NCBI GenBank assembly: GCA_024280975.1
Contig: JAMXLQ010000286.1
Location: 1 to 19,806 of the forward strand
Direction: 5' to 3'
Origin: Methanosarcina sp.
Lineage (GTDB): Archaea; Halobacteriota; Methanosarcinia; Methanosarcinales; Methanosarcinaceae
Length of the DNA: 19,806 bases
Made by a program: the position numbers and the translations under genes. This document shows, one piece after another, positions 1 to 7,405 of this stretch. Within the stretch, counting starts at the first letter, position 1. Each line of letters begins with the position of its first letter. A model generated the notes under the pieces. That model ran no database searches, was not told the DNA's origin, and was given only the letters and a program-made list of their open reading frames with translations.

Positions 1-1392
1 CTCATCAATTGCCTTTGCGGCTTTCTTACCTGCACCCATTGCACTGATAACGGTTGCTGCACCTGTGACCACATCTCCACCTGCAAAGACTCCGCACTTT
101 GAGGTTGCACCGGTCTCTTCGTCTGCAACTACGGTGCCTCTTTTGTTCTGATCAAGGCCTTCCGAGCCTTTGAAGATCATGGGATTCGGAGATGTACCAA
201 TTGCAATAACCACCACGTCGGCAGGGATTGTGAATTCCGAGCCTTCTACAGGAACAGGGCTTCTTCTGCCGGATTTATCCGGTTCGCCAGGTTCCATTTT
301 AATGCATTCAACTGCAGTAACATTGAATTTCTCGTCGCCGAGGATGCGGACAGGATTTGTAAGGAGCCTGAAGGTTATGCCTTCTTCTTTAGCGTGCTCA
401 ATTTCTTCCCTGCGGGCTGGCATCTCTTCTTCCCCACGACGGTAGACTATACTTACTTCTTCAGCACCCAGGCGAAGGGCTGAGCGGGCGGCATCCATTG
501 CCACGTTTCCGCCTCCGACCACCACAATGTGCTTTCCGAGTCTGACTCTGGTATCATATTCAGAGTCGTAGGCTTTCATGAGGTTTACGCGAGTCAGGAA
601 CTCGTTTGCGGAGTATACGCCGTTGAAATTTTCGCCCGGTATCCCCATAAAGTTTGGGAGACCTGCACCTGTGCCCAGGAAGACTGCATCGAATTCGTCA
701 CAGAGCTCGTCTAAGGTTTTGATCCTGCCAATTATGTAGTTGGGCTTGAACTCGACTCCGAGCTGCTTAATGTACTCGACTTCCTGCCGCACAATTTCCT
801 TTGGCAACCTGAACTCAGGAATGCCGTAACTCAATACTCCGCCAGCTTTGTGGAGGGATTCAAAAACTATGACTTTGTAGCCCAGCTTTGCAAGGTCTGC
901 TGCGGCAGTGAGGCCCGCAGGCCCTGAACCTACAACAGCTACCTTCTTTCCTGTAGGTTCCGGAACTTCAGAGACCTTTACTCCCTGCTGGCGTTCGTAG
1001 TCGGCGCAGAAACGTTCGAGCCTTCCTATTGCGACTGGCTCTCCCTTCTTTCCAAGTACGCAGAGAACTTCACACTGAGTTTCCTGGGGGCAAACGCGGC
1101 CGCAAATCGCGGGAAGAGCGTTTGTGCCTTTAATTTTCTCGATTGCTCCTGAGAAATCTTCCTCACAGACCAGCTTGATAAAGCCCGGAATATCTACATT
1201 CACAGGACAGCCTTCGACACATTTTGGATCCTTGCAGGAGAGGCAGCGGGAAGCTTCAGCAAGAGCATCTTCTTTTGTGTAGCCGAGAGCTACTTCATTA
1301 AAGTTCTTTCTGCGCTCTTCAGCAGGCTGTTCTGGCATTGGGGTTCTTTCTTTCTTTGCCTTGGCTGTTTTTTCTCCATTTAATTCTTGCAT
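1..1392 (-). CDS. NfnB/SudA-type large flavoprotein subunit (GltA/GltD-like NADPH oxidoreductase), 3' end cut by window edge
   Basis: This is the large subunit of an NADH-dependent ferredoxin:NADP oxidoreductase / sulfide dehydrogenase-type enzyme, related to the glutamate synthase small subunit. It is a cytoplasmic flavoprotein that moves electrons between pyridine nucleotide and ferredoxin. I read 464 codons; the family is about 470 aa, so only the extreme C-terminus is missing. The N-terminal ferredoxin-like part carries two cysteine sets, C50-x2-C53-x4-C58-x3-C62 and C97-x3-C101-x5-C107-x3-C111, for [4Fe-4S] clusters. An FAD dinucleotide-binding GSGPAG motif follows at about residues 155-160, and a second Rossmann motif (VVVGGGNVAMDAARSA) binds NADPH. 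A GGD motif typical of the C-terminal FAD site is near the window edge. The ATG at 1392 was chosen because GGAGGGG lies 7 nt upstream (1406-1400). It starts 18 nt after the small-subunit gene, so the two are one operon. Database labels such as glutamate synthase are likely misleading, since no large glutamate synthase subunit is adjacent. Confidence 0.93.
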   Translation of the reverse strand, partial: MQELNGEKTAKAKKERTPMPEQPAEERRKNFNEVALGYTKEDALAEASRCLSCKDPKCVEGCPVNVDIPGFIKLVCEEDFSGAIEKIKGTNALPAICGRVCPQETQCEVLCVLGKKGEPVAIGRLERFCADYERQQGVKVSEVPEPTGKKVAVVGSGPAGLTAAADLAKLGYKVIVFESLHKAGGVLSYGIPEFRLPKEIVRQEVEYIKQLGVEFKPNYIIGRIKTLDELCDEFDAVFLGTGAGLPNFMGIPGENFNGVYSANEFLTRVNLMKAYDSEYDTRVRLGKHIVVVGGGNVAMDAARSALRLGAEEVSIVYRRGEEEMPARREEIEHAKEEGITFRLLTNPVRILGDEKFNVTAVECIKMEPGEPDKSGRRSPVPVEGSEFTIPADVVVIAIGTSPNPMIFKGSEGLDQNKRGTVVADEETGATSKCGVFAGGDVVTGAATVISAMGAGKKAAKAIDE

Positions 1393-1410
1393 TTTTCATC
1401 CCCTCCTTTA

Positions 1411-2256
1411 TCAGTGCAGTCCGCACCTGCATTCTTCTTCATACTTTTCCACGGCTTTTGCCTCTTCGCTGCGGTACATTGCAAGCCTGTTCATGAGTTG
1501 AACAAAATCAACTTTCCGTGCATCAAATTCAGGTCCATCAACGCAGGTGAATCTCGTTTTTCCGTCAACTGTAACCCTGCAGCCGCCGCACATACCTGTT
1601 CCGTCCACCATAATGGAGTTAAGGCTAACTAGGATTTCGACATCATAGGGAGAAGCCACACCGGCTCCGACTTTCATCATTATTGGGGGACCGATGATCA
1701 CGACTCTTGCAACCTTCTCGTCGCTGTCCAGAATCTTTTTCATTATATCAGTCACAAACCCATGATGCCCTTTTGAGCCGTCATCGGTTGCAATATATAA
1801 TTCCGAGCTAGCGTTCTTCATTTCCTCTTCGAGAATAAGAAGATCCTTGTTTCGGGCTCCTATAATGGAAATTACCCTGTTGCCAGCTTTGCTATAAGCC
1901 TTTGCCTGGGGATAAGCCGGGGCAACTCCTACACCTCCTCCTACAAGTATAACAGTGCCAAGTTTTTTGATGTCGGAAGGGGTGCCAAGAGGCCCGACGA
2001 AATCTTCTAGAAACTCGCCTGCAGAAAGCTTTGCAAGTTGTTTTGTAGTCTTGCCCATCTCCTGAAATATTACAGTTACCGTGCCCTTTTCTTTTTCAAA
2101 ATCGGCAATCGTAAGGGGAATCCTTTCCCCCTTTTCATCAATTCTGAGGATTATGAACTGTCCGGCTTTTGCAGCCTTTGCCACGTCAGGGGCATCTATT
2201 ACCATCCTGTGTACTGACGGGGCGATTTCTTCCTTTTTCAGTATCTTATATGCCAT
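1411..2256 (-). CDS. NfnA/SudB-type small subunit, ferredoxin-NADP reductase-like with [2Fe-2S] cluster
   Basis: This 281-aa protein is the ferredoxin:NAD(P) reductase-like subunit that pairs with the GltA-like subunit encoded just downstream. It has an N-terminal FAD-binding barrel with the RIPLTIAD motif at residues 45-52. An NAD(P)-binding part follows with the glycine-rich segment VGGGVGVAP at 105-113. The C-terminal cluster domain has D218, C223, C226 and C238. That Asp-plus-three-Cys pattern is the unusual [2Fe-2S] ligand set known from NfnA, and it separates this family from PyrK and dihydroorotate dehydrogenase subunits. The tail ends in a further Cys-rich ECRCGLH. The full length matches the family. 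The start ATG at 2256 fits the family start (MAYKIL), although the upstream site is weak (AGGAA, about 13 nt away). As first gene of the operon it is probably driven by a promoter in 2257-2330. Whether this pair performs true electron bifurcation or a simpler ferredoxin/NADP exchange cannot be told from sequence. Confidence 0.93.
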   Translation of the reverse strand: MAYKILKKEEIAPSVHRMVIDAPDVAKAAKAGQFIILRIDEKGERIPLTIADFEKEKGTVTVIFQEMGKTTKQLAKLSAGEFLEDFVGPLGTPSDIKKLGTVILVGGGVGVAPAYPQAKAYSKAGNRVISIIGARNKDLLILEEEMKNASSELYIATDDGSKGHHGFVTDIMKKILDSDEKVARVVIIGPPIMMKVGAGVASPYDVEILVSLNSIMVDGTGMCGGCRVTVDGKTRFTCVDGPEFDARKVDFVQLMNRLAMYRSEEAKAVEKYEEECRCGLH

Positions 2257-2329
2257 AGGATCACATTTTCCTGAGTAAAAGCAATTTTTTGAGCGAATGG
2301 ATTGAGAAGTTCTGATATTCAGGATCTCC

Positions 2330-2629
2330 TTACGGATTTATCTTACTCCGAAGCTTTTCCGCACGGACGATCTCCTTATACTGATTAATGGGATATATAT
2401 TCTCCCAAATAATTTTAATTATTTTGTCAGTCTGCATTATTTTGCGGACTATAAGTTCCAGTTCTCTCAATATTTCCTTTTTAAAAAGAGTCTGGTATTC
2501 TTCAACTTTTTGACCATTGTTGCAATAATTTAATAAATCTAATGGATATAATAAATTAAGGGATAATTCCTGAACAGGCTCAATCAGGAGGTGAATTGGC
2601 AGAGGAGGGATAAAGCAAACCTGGTACAT
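2330..2629 (-). CDS. Hypothetical 99-aa protein (doubtful)
   Basis: I do not recognise this ORF. It reads as a 99-aa protein with a hydrophobic, proline-containing first half and a charged, helix-prone second half rich in Lys, Glu and Ile. Codon use and third-position A/T preference look compatible with coding, and the frame is also open upstream to a stop near 2678. Against it, the ATG at 2629 has no Shine-Dalgarno sequence, and a TATA-like run (TTATATAT on the minus strand, about 2639-2646) lies so close that a transcript from it would begin inside the ORF. It could be a real small gene, a remnant of a longer one whose start is lost, or chance. It lies 73 bp upstream of the redox operon in the same direction. 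Confidence 0.35.
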   Translation of the reverse strand: MYQVCFIPPLPIHLLIEPVQELSLNLLYPLDLLNYCNNGQKVEEYQTLFKKEILRELELIVRKIMQTDKIIKIIWENIYPINQYKEIVRAEKLRSKINP

Positions 2630-2807
2630 ATAGCCAGATATATAACCGAATTTTATGGCCGCATTTGGACTTGAAAACTAAAGTCTTTGCCTGAAAGAGA
2701 GATAAACCAACTAAATTTTTATTAAGAGATGGATAATTTCGTTCGGGCAGACGGATTAAGGGGAAAGCACAACTGAGATGATTTATACAGATATGGGGGT
2801 TAAATAA

Positions 2808-2948
2808 ATGCCTGAAGAAAGAAGAGAAGGTACAAAGGGAGAGAAGTTAGAGGAAAAAGAAGGGGAAGAAGTAGCTGACGTCGATCCAATTCATCCTACC
2901 GAAGCACGGGGTGGCAAGAAGAGGTCACTTCTTGATACCTGCAAATAA
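2808..2948 (+). CDS. Small charged hypothetical protein, 46 aa
   Basis: This short frame encodes 46 residues. The first half is almost entirely Glu, Lys, Arg and Gly (MPEERREGTKGEKLEEKEGE), followed by a less biased tail containing DVDPIHPTEARGG and ending in LLDTCK. A GGGGG run at 2795-2799 sits 8 nt before the ATG, a reasonable ribosome-binding site, and a TATA-like TTTTTATT lies about 90 bp upstream (around 2716-2723). No signal peptide or membrane segment is visible, so it should be soluble and probably disordered. No function can be assigned. Purine-rich composition could produce such a frame by chance, but start, site and spacing together favour a real gene. Confidence 0.5.
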   Translation: MPEERREGTKGEKLEEKEGEEVADVDPIHPTEARGGKKRSLLDTCK

Positions 2949-3028
2949 TTTCATTTATTTTTTCACTTTTTGGCCGGGATAATCTCACATTCTATGGCTT
3001 GAAGAAGCTATAGAAGAGGTTGCTTATA

Positions 3029-3196
3029 GTGCAGAAAACTGATACTGAGTCTCATGATTCGATTGAATAAGAGCTCAGAGGAAGGAAAAAACCTCTCGTG
3101 AGCTGTGATAAGTGCAACGAAGAAGAAAGAAAAGCACTTTTAAAAGGAGAAAAAAATCCTGAATATTTTGTGAGTCCGAGAAGGAATAGTAAATGA
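3029..3196 (+). pseudogene. Possible broken mini-gene with a CxxC motif
   Basis: Read from GTG at 3029, the frame gives 13 residues, then TAA at 3068-3070, then 41 more codons to TGA at 3194-3196. The second part is protein-like: it has SCDKCNEEERKALLKGEKNP, with two cysteines spaced CxxC as in zinc knuckles, and a basic tail. A shorter intact version starting at GTG 3098 (32 aa) is possible, with GAGGAAGG at 3078-3085 as a ribosome site 12 nt upstream. An imperfect hairpin (GCTCA-GAGG / CCTC-TCG-TGAGC, about 3072-3102) overlaps that start. I cannot decide between a decayed gene, a 32-aa gene and chance. Confidence 0.3.
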
Positions 3197-3235
3197 AATT
3201 TTCTGGTAAGGGTTCTTGATTGAATCTTTATGCAT

Positions 3236-3332
3236 TTTTTCATTCCTTTTTAATCATTTTTTTCTTTTTACTTGTCTATTTATTTCTTTTATTCCTTACC
3301 ATGTTTTATTTTCTGATTCCTTTTATTCTACT
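3236..3332 (+). terminator. T-rich tract, candidate archaeal terminator
   Basis: About 95 bp are dominated by T runs (several stretches of 4-7 T) interrupted by single C or A, with almost no G. Archaeal RNA polymerase commonly stops at such U-rich tracts. It would end plus-strand transcripts from the mini-genes at 2808-3196 and insulate the sugar operon. No stable stem was found next to it. Confidence 0.4.
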
Positions 3333-3597
3333 TGATTTTGAAAGATACACATATTGATATAGTTTGATAGAGTTTTTAGTCAGAAATAGCTTTACATAGA
3401 CTCGGCTTCACAAGAAGAATCTTCTAAAGATGATTATATTAGCAATCAATTGTTCTCTTTTAAAAGGATATCCTGTGTTATCCAGGGCGTGAGGAGATTC
3501 GATTCTTTCCTGGGCAAAGATTATTTAATGACTTTCATTATATATTGCTCAATCTCGTGTTTTCAGTTTATTTGTACCCTCTTTATTAGAAACTAAT

Positions 3598-3605
3598 CTA
3601 TATAC
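3598..3605 (+). promoter_or_regulatory. Candidate TATA box for manC and the sugar operon
   Basis: CTATATAC at 3598-3605 would place a start site near 3628 and leave a leader of about 29 nt ahead of the manC ATG, including the AGGAG just before it. A second box (TTATATAT, within 3536-3546) would give a leader of roughly 90 nt. Position and composition are the only evidence. Confidence 0.35.
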
Positions 3606-3656
3606 CTTCAATTCGATTATTAAGATTGCATTCGTCTTAACCAATATTTGTAGGAG

Positions 3657-5033
3657 ATGACAGGTATAAAATCAATAATTCTTGCAGGCGGCTCAGGAAC
3701 GCGTCTCTGGCCTCTCAGTCGGGAAATGTATCCCAAGCAGTTTTTAAAATTTGGAAAAACTTCTCTTTTCCAGGAAACTGTTCTTCGCTGCCTTGAAGTT
3801 TCTGATATTTCAGAAATCTTTGTCGTAACGAATGAAGCTCAAAAGTTTTTTGTAATTGGACAGATTAAGGAAATAGGGTACTCAATCCCTCCAGAAAATG
3901 TTTTAATTGAGCCCGAAGGCAAGAATACTCTCCCTGCAATCTTCTTCGGAATGAAAGAAATTGAAAAAAAATTTGGTCGTTCTATAGTAGGAGTCTTTTC
4001 TTCAGATCATGTCCTTGATAAAGCTGCAATGCAGACAATCTCTTCAGCTGAAAAACTTGCTTCGGATTATCTGGTCACTTTCGGGGTTGTTCCTTCTTTT
4101 CCTCATACCGGGTATGGTTATATTAAACCCTCAGAAGCCTGTGGGCCGGGTTATAGGGTTTCAGAGTTCAGAGAAAAGCCGGATCTGGAAACTGCAGAGA
4201 AGTATATTCAGGAAGGCTGTCTCTGGAATAGTGGGATGTTTCTTTTTGAAACTGGGCTTTTCTTTGATGAAATTAAAAAACATGCACCGTCAGTTTTCAC
4301 CTGTTTTGAGAGTGGAAAGGATATCAATGAGATTTATGCGTGTGTGGACAAGATTTCCATTGACTATGGAATAATGGAAAAATCCGATAAGGTTGCAGTT
4401 GTAAGACTGGAACAGAAATGGAGTGATCTAGGAAATTTTGCGGCAATTTATGACGAGCTTGAAAAGGATTCTGTAGGAAATGTGATCCATGAATGTGATC
4501 CCATGCTACTCAACTCCGATGGAAATCTTGTGTATTCAAGAGACGGTAAGATTGTTTCACTCATCGATGTCAAAGATATGGTTATTGTCGATACCAGTGA
4601 CGCTCTGTTAGTCTGCCCCAAATCCAGTAGCCAGAAAGTAAAGGATATTGTTTCCGCACTTAAAGACAGGAATGATGAAAGGGCATACATAGGGCAGACC
4701 GTCTACAGGCCATGGGGTTCATATACCTTACTTGAAGTTTCTCCAGAGCATAAGATTAAAAACATTACAGTACTCCCTGATCATAAATTAAGCCTCCAGC
4801 TGCATTACCATCGGAGTGAACACTGGGTGGTTGTTAAAGGTATGGCCTGTGTCGAAGTAAGCGGGCAGCAATTTTTCCTGAGACCTGGCGAGAGCACTTT
4901 CATAAGTGCAGGAGAAAAACACCGATTGTCCAATCCCGGGAAAATTCCACTCGAAATAATTGAAGTGCAGCTCGGAGAACTTGTGGCCGAAGCGGATATT
5001 GTTAGGTTTGACGATGTCTATGGAAGGAGCTGA
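3657..5033 (+). CDS. manC: Bifunctional mannose-1-phosphate guanylyltransferase / mannose-6-phosphate isomerase
   Basis: This 458-aa cytoplasmic enzyme makes GDP-mannose from mannose-1-phosphate and GTP, and in its C-terminal part interconverts fructose-6-phosphate and mannose-6-phosphate. The N-terminal nucleotidyltransferase domain (about 1-280) has the pyrophosphorylase signature AGGSGTRLWPLSR with PKQF at 10-29, the FxEKP-type motif (FREKP) and WNSGMF. The C-terminal cupin domain (about 350-458) opens with YRPWGSY and contains the metal-binding HYHRSEHWVVV at 383-393 and a later GEKHR. The length equals that of the classical type II enzyme. It is first in the operon; rfbC begins 5 nt after its stop. 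Oddly, AGGAG abuts the ATG with no spacer; the next codon well placed for that site is ATA at 3666, and family proteins often begin at the equivalent of KSIILAGG, so the true start may be slightly different. Confidence 0.95.
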   Translation: MTGIKSIILAGGSGTRLWPLSREMYPKQFLKFGKTSLFQETVLRCLEVSDISEIFVVTNEAQKFFVIGQIKEIGYSIPPENVLIEPEGKNTLPAIFFGMKEIEKKFGRSIVGVFSSDHVLDKAAMQTISSAEKLASDYLVTFGVVPSFPHTGYGYIKPSEACGPGYRVSEFREKPDLETAEKYIQEGCLWNSGMFLFETGLFFDEIKKHAPSVFTCFESGKDINEIYACVDKISIDYGIMEKSDKVAVVRLEQKWSDLGNFAAIYDELEKDSVGNVIHECDPMLLNSDGNLVYSRDGKIVSLIDVKDMVIVDTSDALLVCPKSSSQKVKDIVSALKDRNDERAYIGQTVYRPWGSYTLLEVSPEHKIKNITVLPDHKLSLQLHYHRSEHWVVVKGMACVEVSGQQFFLRPGESTFISAGEKHRLSNPGKIPLEIIEVQLGELVAEADIVRFDDVYGRS

Positions 5034-5038
5034 TAAGC

Positions 5039-5590
5039 ATGAATGTAATAAAAACGAAAATTAAAGATCTTTTTATTCTTGAACCTAAAGTTTTTATGGA
5101 TGACAGAGGTTATTTTTTTGAAAGCTATAATAAGAAAACTCTGGATAACCTTTTATGAAAAGAGTACACCTTTGTTCAGGATAACGAATCAAAATCATCT
5201 TATGGAGTAATTCGTGGTTTACACTATCAATTGGCTCCGTTTAGTCAATCGAAACTCGTAAGAGTTTTGCAAGGAACAGTATATGATGTTGTAGTAGATC
5301 TAAGAAAGAATTCCCCTACTTTTCTCGATTGGGTTGGGGTTGAACTTTCAGCTGAAAACAAAAGGCAGTTTTTAATTCCTAAAGGTTTTGCTCACGGATT
5401 TTCCGTACTAAGTGAAACCGCCATCTTTCAATACAAATGCGATGAATACTACCATCCTGAGGCAGAAGCAGGAATTATCTATAATGATCCGTCGTTGAAT
5501 ATTGACTGGAAAATAAAAGCTGAGAACATAAAAGTCTCTCCGAAGGATCTGCTACTCCCAAAATTAGAAGAAGCGAAAATAAATTTTTAA
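5039..5590 (+). pseudogene. rfbC: dTDP-4-dehydrorhamnose 3,5-epimerase, interrupted by an in-frame TGA
   Basis: RfbC/RmlC epimerises C3 and C5 of dTDP-4-keto-6-deoxyglucose, the third step of dTDP-L-rhamnose synthesis. From ATG 5039, with GGAAGGAG about 9 nt upstream and 5 nt after the manC stop, the frame reads through 183 codons and matches the whole family length. It holds PKVFMDDRGYFFESYN near residue 16, VQDNESKSSYGVIRGLHYQ at about 46-64 (catalytic His62) and PKGFAHGFSVL further on. However, codon 40 is TGA (5156-5158), in the loop between the FFESYN and FVQDN motifs. The frame is unchanged on both sides and no other damage is seen, so a single substitution (for example GGA to TGA) is the simplest cause. 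No start codon with a ribosome site lies between the stop and the catalytic His; a TTG at 5231 would delete it. It is either a very recent pseudogene, a sequencing error or read-through. Confidence 0.88.
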
Positions 5591-5601
5591 AACTTAGGTA
5601 A

Positions 5602-5661
5602 ATTTTTATCCAGAATTACAATTTACGATATCGTATTATCTATTAACATACCAAAGGGTGA
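5602..5661 (+). promoter_or_regulatory. rfbC-rfbB spacer with candidate TATA box, 12-bp palindrome and ribosome site
   Basis: The 76-bp spacer is the longest in this operon. It contains TTTTTAT (5603-5609), the perfect palindrome TACGATATCGTA (5624-5635) about where transcription from that box would begin, and GGGTGA about 5 nt before the rfbB ATG. It may hold an internal promoter with an operator-like site. Confidence 0.3.
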
Positions 5662-5666
5662 CCTAA

Positions 5667-6623
5667 ATGAGACTTCTAGTTACAGGGGGCTGCGGATTCA
5701 TAGGCAGCAACTTTATCCATTTCATACTCGACAAGTATCCCAACTATCGAATTGTAAATCTTGACAAACTAACTTATGCCGGAAATCCTACCAATCTCAG
5801 GGATGTTAAAGATAATCCTAATTACTCTTTTGTTCAAGGGGATATCTGCGATTCGAGAGTTGTTGACGAAGTAATGAAAGAAGTCGATTGCGTTGTGCAT
5901 TTTGCAGCTGAAAGTCATGTTGACCGTTCAATTGAGGATGGCTCGGTCTTTGTCAGAACAAACGTATTAGGGACGAATACTCTTCTGCAAAGTGCACTTG
6001 CACACAATATCAAGAAATTTATCCATATCTCAACTGATGAAGTATATGGTAGCATTAAAGAAGGTTCTTTTACTGAAAAGGACAACCTGAATCCTTCAAG
6101 CCCTTATTCTTCAAGCAAAGCGGGTTCCGATCTTCTTGCAATGTCCTACTATACAACCTACGGTCTGCCAGTTTGCATAACTCGGTGTACGAACAACTTC
6201 GGACCTTATCAGTACCCTGAAAAACTAATTCCTTTTTTCATTAGCAGGTTGATGGAAGGAAAAAATGTACCTGTTTATGGCACTGGTCTCAACATTCGGG
6301 ACTGGATTTACGTTGAAGATCACTGCTCTGCAGTAGATTTTGTCCTTCACAATGGAACTAGTGGAGAAATCTACAACATAGATGGCGGAAACGAGCTTAC
6401 AAATCTCGAAATTACTCATCGTATTCTCAAAATGCTTGGCAAAGATGAATCTTCAATCGAATATGTTGAAGATCGAAAAGGCCACGATTTCCGATATTCT
6501 CTTGATGGGAGTAAACTTGAGAAAATGGGCTGGAAACCAAAATATAATTTTGATACTGCCCTTGAGCAAACAGTCAAATGGTATGTTGAAAATCAATGGT
6601 GGTGGGAACCATTAAAACGTTGA
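5667..6623 (+). CDS. rfbB: dTDP-glucose 4,6-dehydratase
   Basis: This 318-aa short-chain dehydrogenase/reductase of the extended type converts dTDP-glucose to dTDP-4-keto-6-deoxyglucose using tightly bound NAD+, the second step of dTDP-rhamnose synthesis. The Rossmann motif TGGCGFIGSNF is at 6-16. The catalytic T123-D124-E125 lies in STDEVYG, and the Y147-x3-K151 pair in PYSSSK. The segments LTYAGN, FAAESHVDRSI and RCTNNFGPYQYPEKLIP are typical of RmlB and set it apart from UDP-glucose epimerases. The length is close to the family's usual 320-355. Start ATG 5667 directly precedes the Rossmann strand. Its end overlaps the start of rfbD, which implies translational coupling. Confidence 0.95.
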   Translation: MRLLVTGGCGFIGSNFIHFILDKYPNYRIVNLDKLTYAGNPTNLRDVKDNPNYSFVQGDICDSRVVDEVMKEVDCVVHFAAESHVDRSIEDGSVFVRTNVLGTNTLLQSALAHNIKKFIHISTDEVYGSIKEGSFTEKDNLNPSSPYSSSKAGSDLLAMSYYTTYGLPVCITRCTNNFGPYQYPEKLIPFFISRLMEGKNVPVYGTGLNIRDWIYVEDHCSAVDFVLHNGTSGEIYNIDGGNELTNLEITHRILKMLGKDESSIEYVEDRKGHDFRYSLDGSKLEKMGWKPKYNFDTALEQTVKWYVENQWWWEPLKR

Positions 6624-7405
6624 TCATCGGTGCCGACGGGATGCTCGGATCCGATCTCTGCAAAGTGTTTCCTGATGCGGTGAAACTGACACATAAAGAC
6701 ATTGACATTACAGACAGAAAGCAGGTATTGCAATCCATAAGAAAAATAAACCCTAGTCTTGTGATAAATGCAGCTGCGTATACCGATGTTGATGGCTGTG
6801 AGGACAAACAGGAACTGGCGTTCAAGGTTAACGGGTATGGGCCTGGATACATTGCTGAGGCCTGTAATGAAATAGATGCAAAACTTGTACACTTCAGTAC
6901 AGATTACGTATTTAATGGATCAAAAAACGAGTATATCGAATCCGATACTCCTGATCCTATTAACATATACGGCCATTCAAAACTTCTTGGAGAACAGAAG
7001 ATTGCAGAAAATCTGGACGATTATCGAATTATCCGGATTTCCTGGCTTTTTGGTACGCATGGAAAAAACTTTGTAGAAACAATGCTGAGACTATCAGGTG
7101 AAATGGCTCAGGTCAGAGTTGTTAATGATCAATTTGGAAAACCCACCTATACTGTAGACCTAGCGAATAAAATCATGGAAGTCGCTGAACTTGAAGCCGG
7201 GATATACCATGTGACAAATGAGGGTATATGTTCCTGGTATGAGTTTGCATCAGCCATCATAGGTAATACTGTTCCCTGTACAAGTGAGGAATTTCCAAGA
7301 AAAGCCAGACGTCCAAAGTATTCAGTTCTTGTAAATACTAAAACCAAGCCTATGAGGCATTGGGAAGAGGCACTTAAAGATTATCTAAAGGAGAGAAATG
7401 CATGA
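6596..7405 (+). CDS. rfbD: dTDP-4-dehydrorhamnose reductase
   Basis: This 269-aa enzyme reduces dTDP-4-keto-L-rhamnose to dTDP-L-rhamnose with NAD(P)H, the last step of the pathway. The nucleotide-binding motif IIGADGMLGSDL is at 10-21, followed by INAAAYTDVDGCE (57-69), the catalytic STDYVFNG (101-108) and YGHSKLLGE (125-133; Y125 and K129). RISWLFG is near 147-153. The length is slightly below the usual 280-300. The chosen ATG overlaps rfbB by 28 bp. GTG codons at 6599 and 6602, or a TTG at 6620 that overlaps the rfbB stop as TTGA, would bring the start closer to the Rossmann strand, so the true start is uncertain by a few residues. The stop overlaps the rfbA start by 4 bp (ATGA). Confidence 0.94.
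   Translation: MVVGTIKTLIIGADGMLGSDLCKVFPDAVKLTHKDIDITDRKQVLQSIRKINPSLVINAAAYTDVDGCEDKQELAFKVNGYGPGYIAEACNEIDAKLVHFSTDYVFNGSKNEYIESDTPDPINIYGHSKLLGEQKIAENLDDYRIIRISWLFGTHGKNFVETMLRLSGEMAQVRVVNDQFGKPTYTVDLANKIMEVAELEAGIYHVTNEGICSWYEFASAIIGNTVPCTSEEFPRKARRPKYSVLVNTKTKPMRHWEEALKDYLKERNA

Larger units (their letters stand above)
2949..3656. other. 708-bp gene-poor region upstream of the sugar operon
   Basis: No convincing long gene is present. It contains, in order: a small cysteine-containing frame interrupted by a stop (3029-3196), a T-rich tract (about 3236-3332), short palindromes AGAAGA-A-TCTTCT (3413-3425), CTTTTAAAAG (3457-3466) and AGGATATCCT (3465-3474), and TATA-like boxes at 3536-3546 and 3598-3604 that could serve manC. 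The opposite-strand frame at 3052-3243 is low complexity and looks like a shadow. Confidence 0.6.

Noticed and set aside
1387..2278. Plus-strand frames opposite the small flavoprotein subunit gene
   Set aside because: They are antisense shadows of a gene with clear FAD and iron-sulfur motifs and have no family features.
2585..2597. Perfect AGGAGGTGA ribosome-site match on the plus strand
   Set aside because: No ATG follows at usable distance; a TTG (2596-2598) is closed after four codons and the GTG inside the site gives only 27 residues. It is also within the doubtful minus-strand ORF.
3052..3243. 63-aa minus-strand frame rich in Leu, Phe and Ser
   Set aside because: Low-complexity composition, opposite to a purine-rich plus strand with its own protein-like frame; no ribosome site.
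5156..5158. Selenocysteine or pyrrolysine insertion at the rfbC stop
   Set aside because: Pyrrolysine uses UAG, RfbC is not a known selenoprotein, the position lies in a non-catalytic loop, and no selenocysteine-type stem-loop was recognised.
5231..5590. A shorter independent rfbC starting at TTG 5231
   Set aside because: This start would remove the RGLHYQ segment with the catalytic His and has no ribosome site, so it cannot be a functional epimerase.
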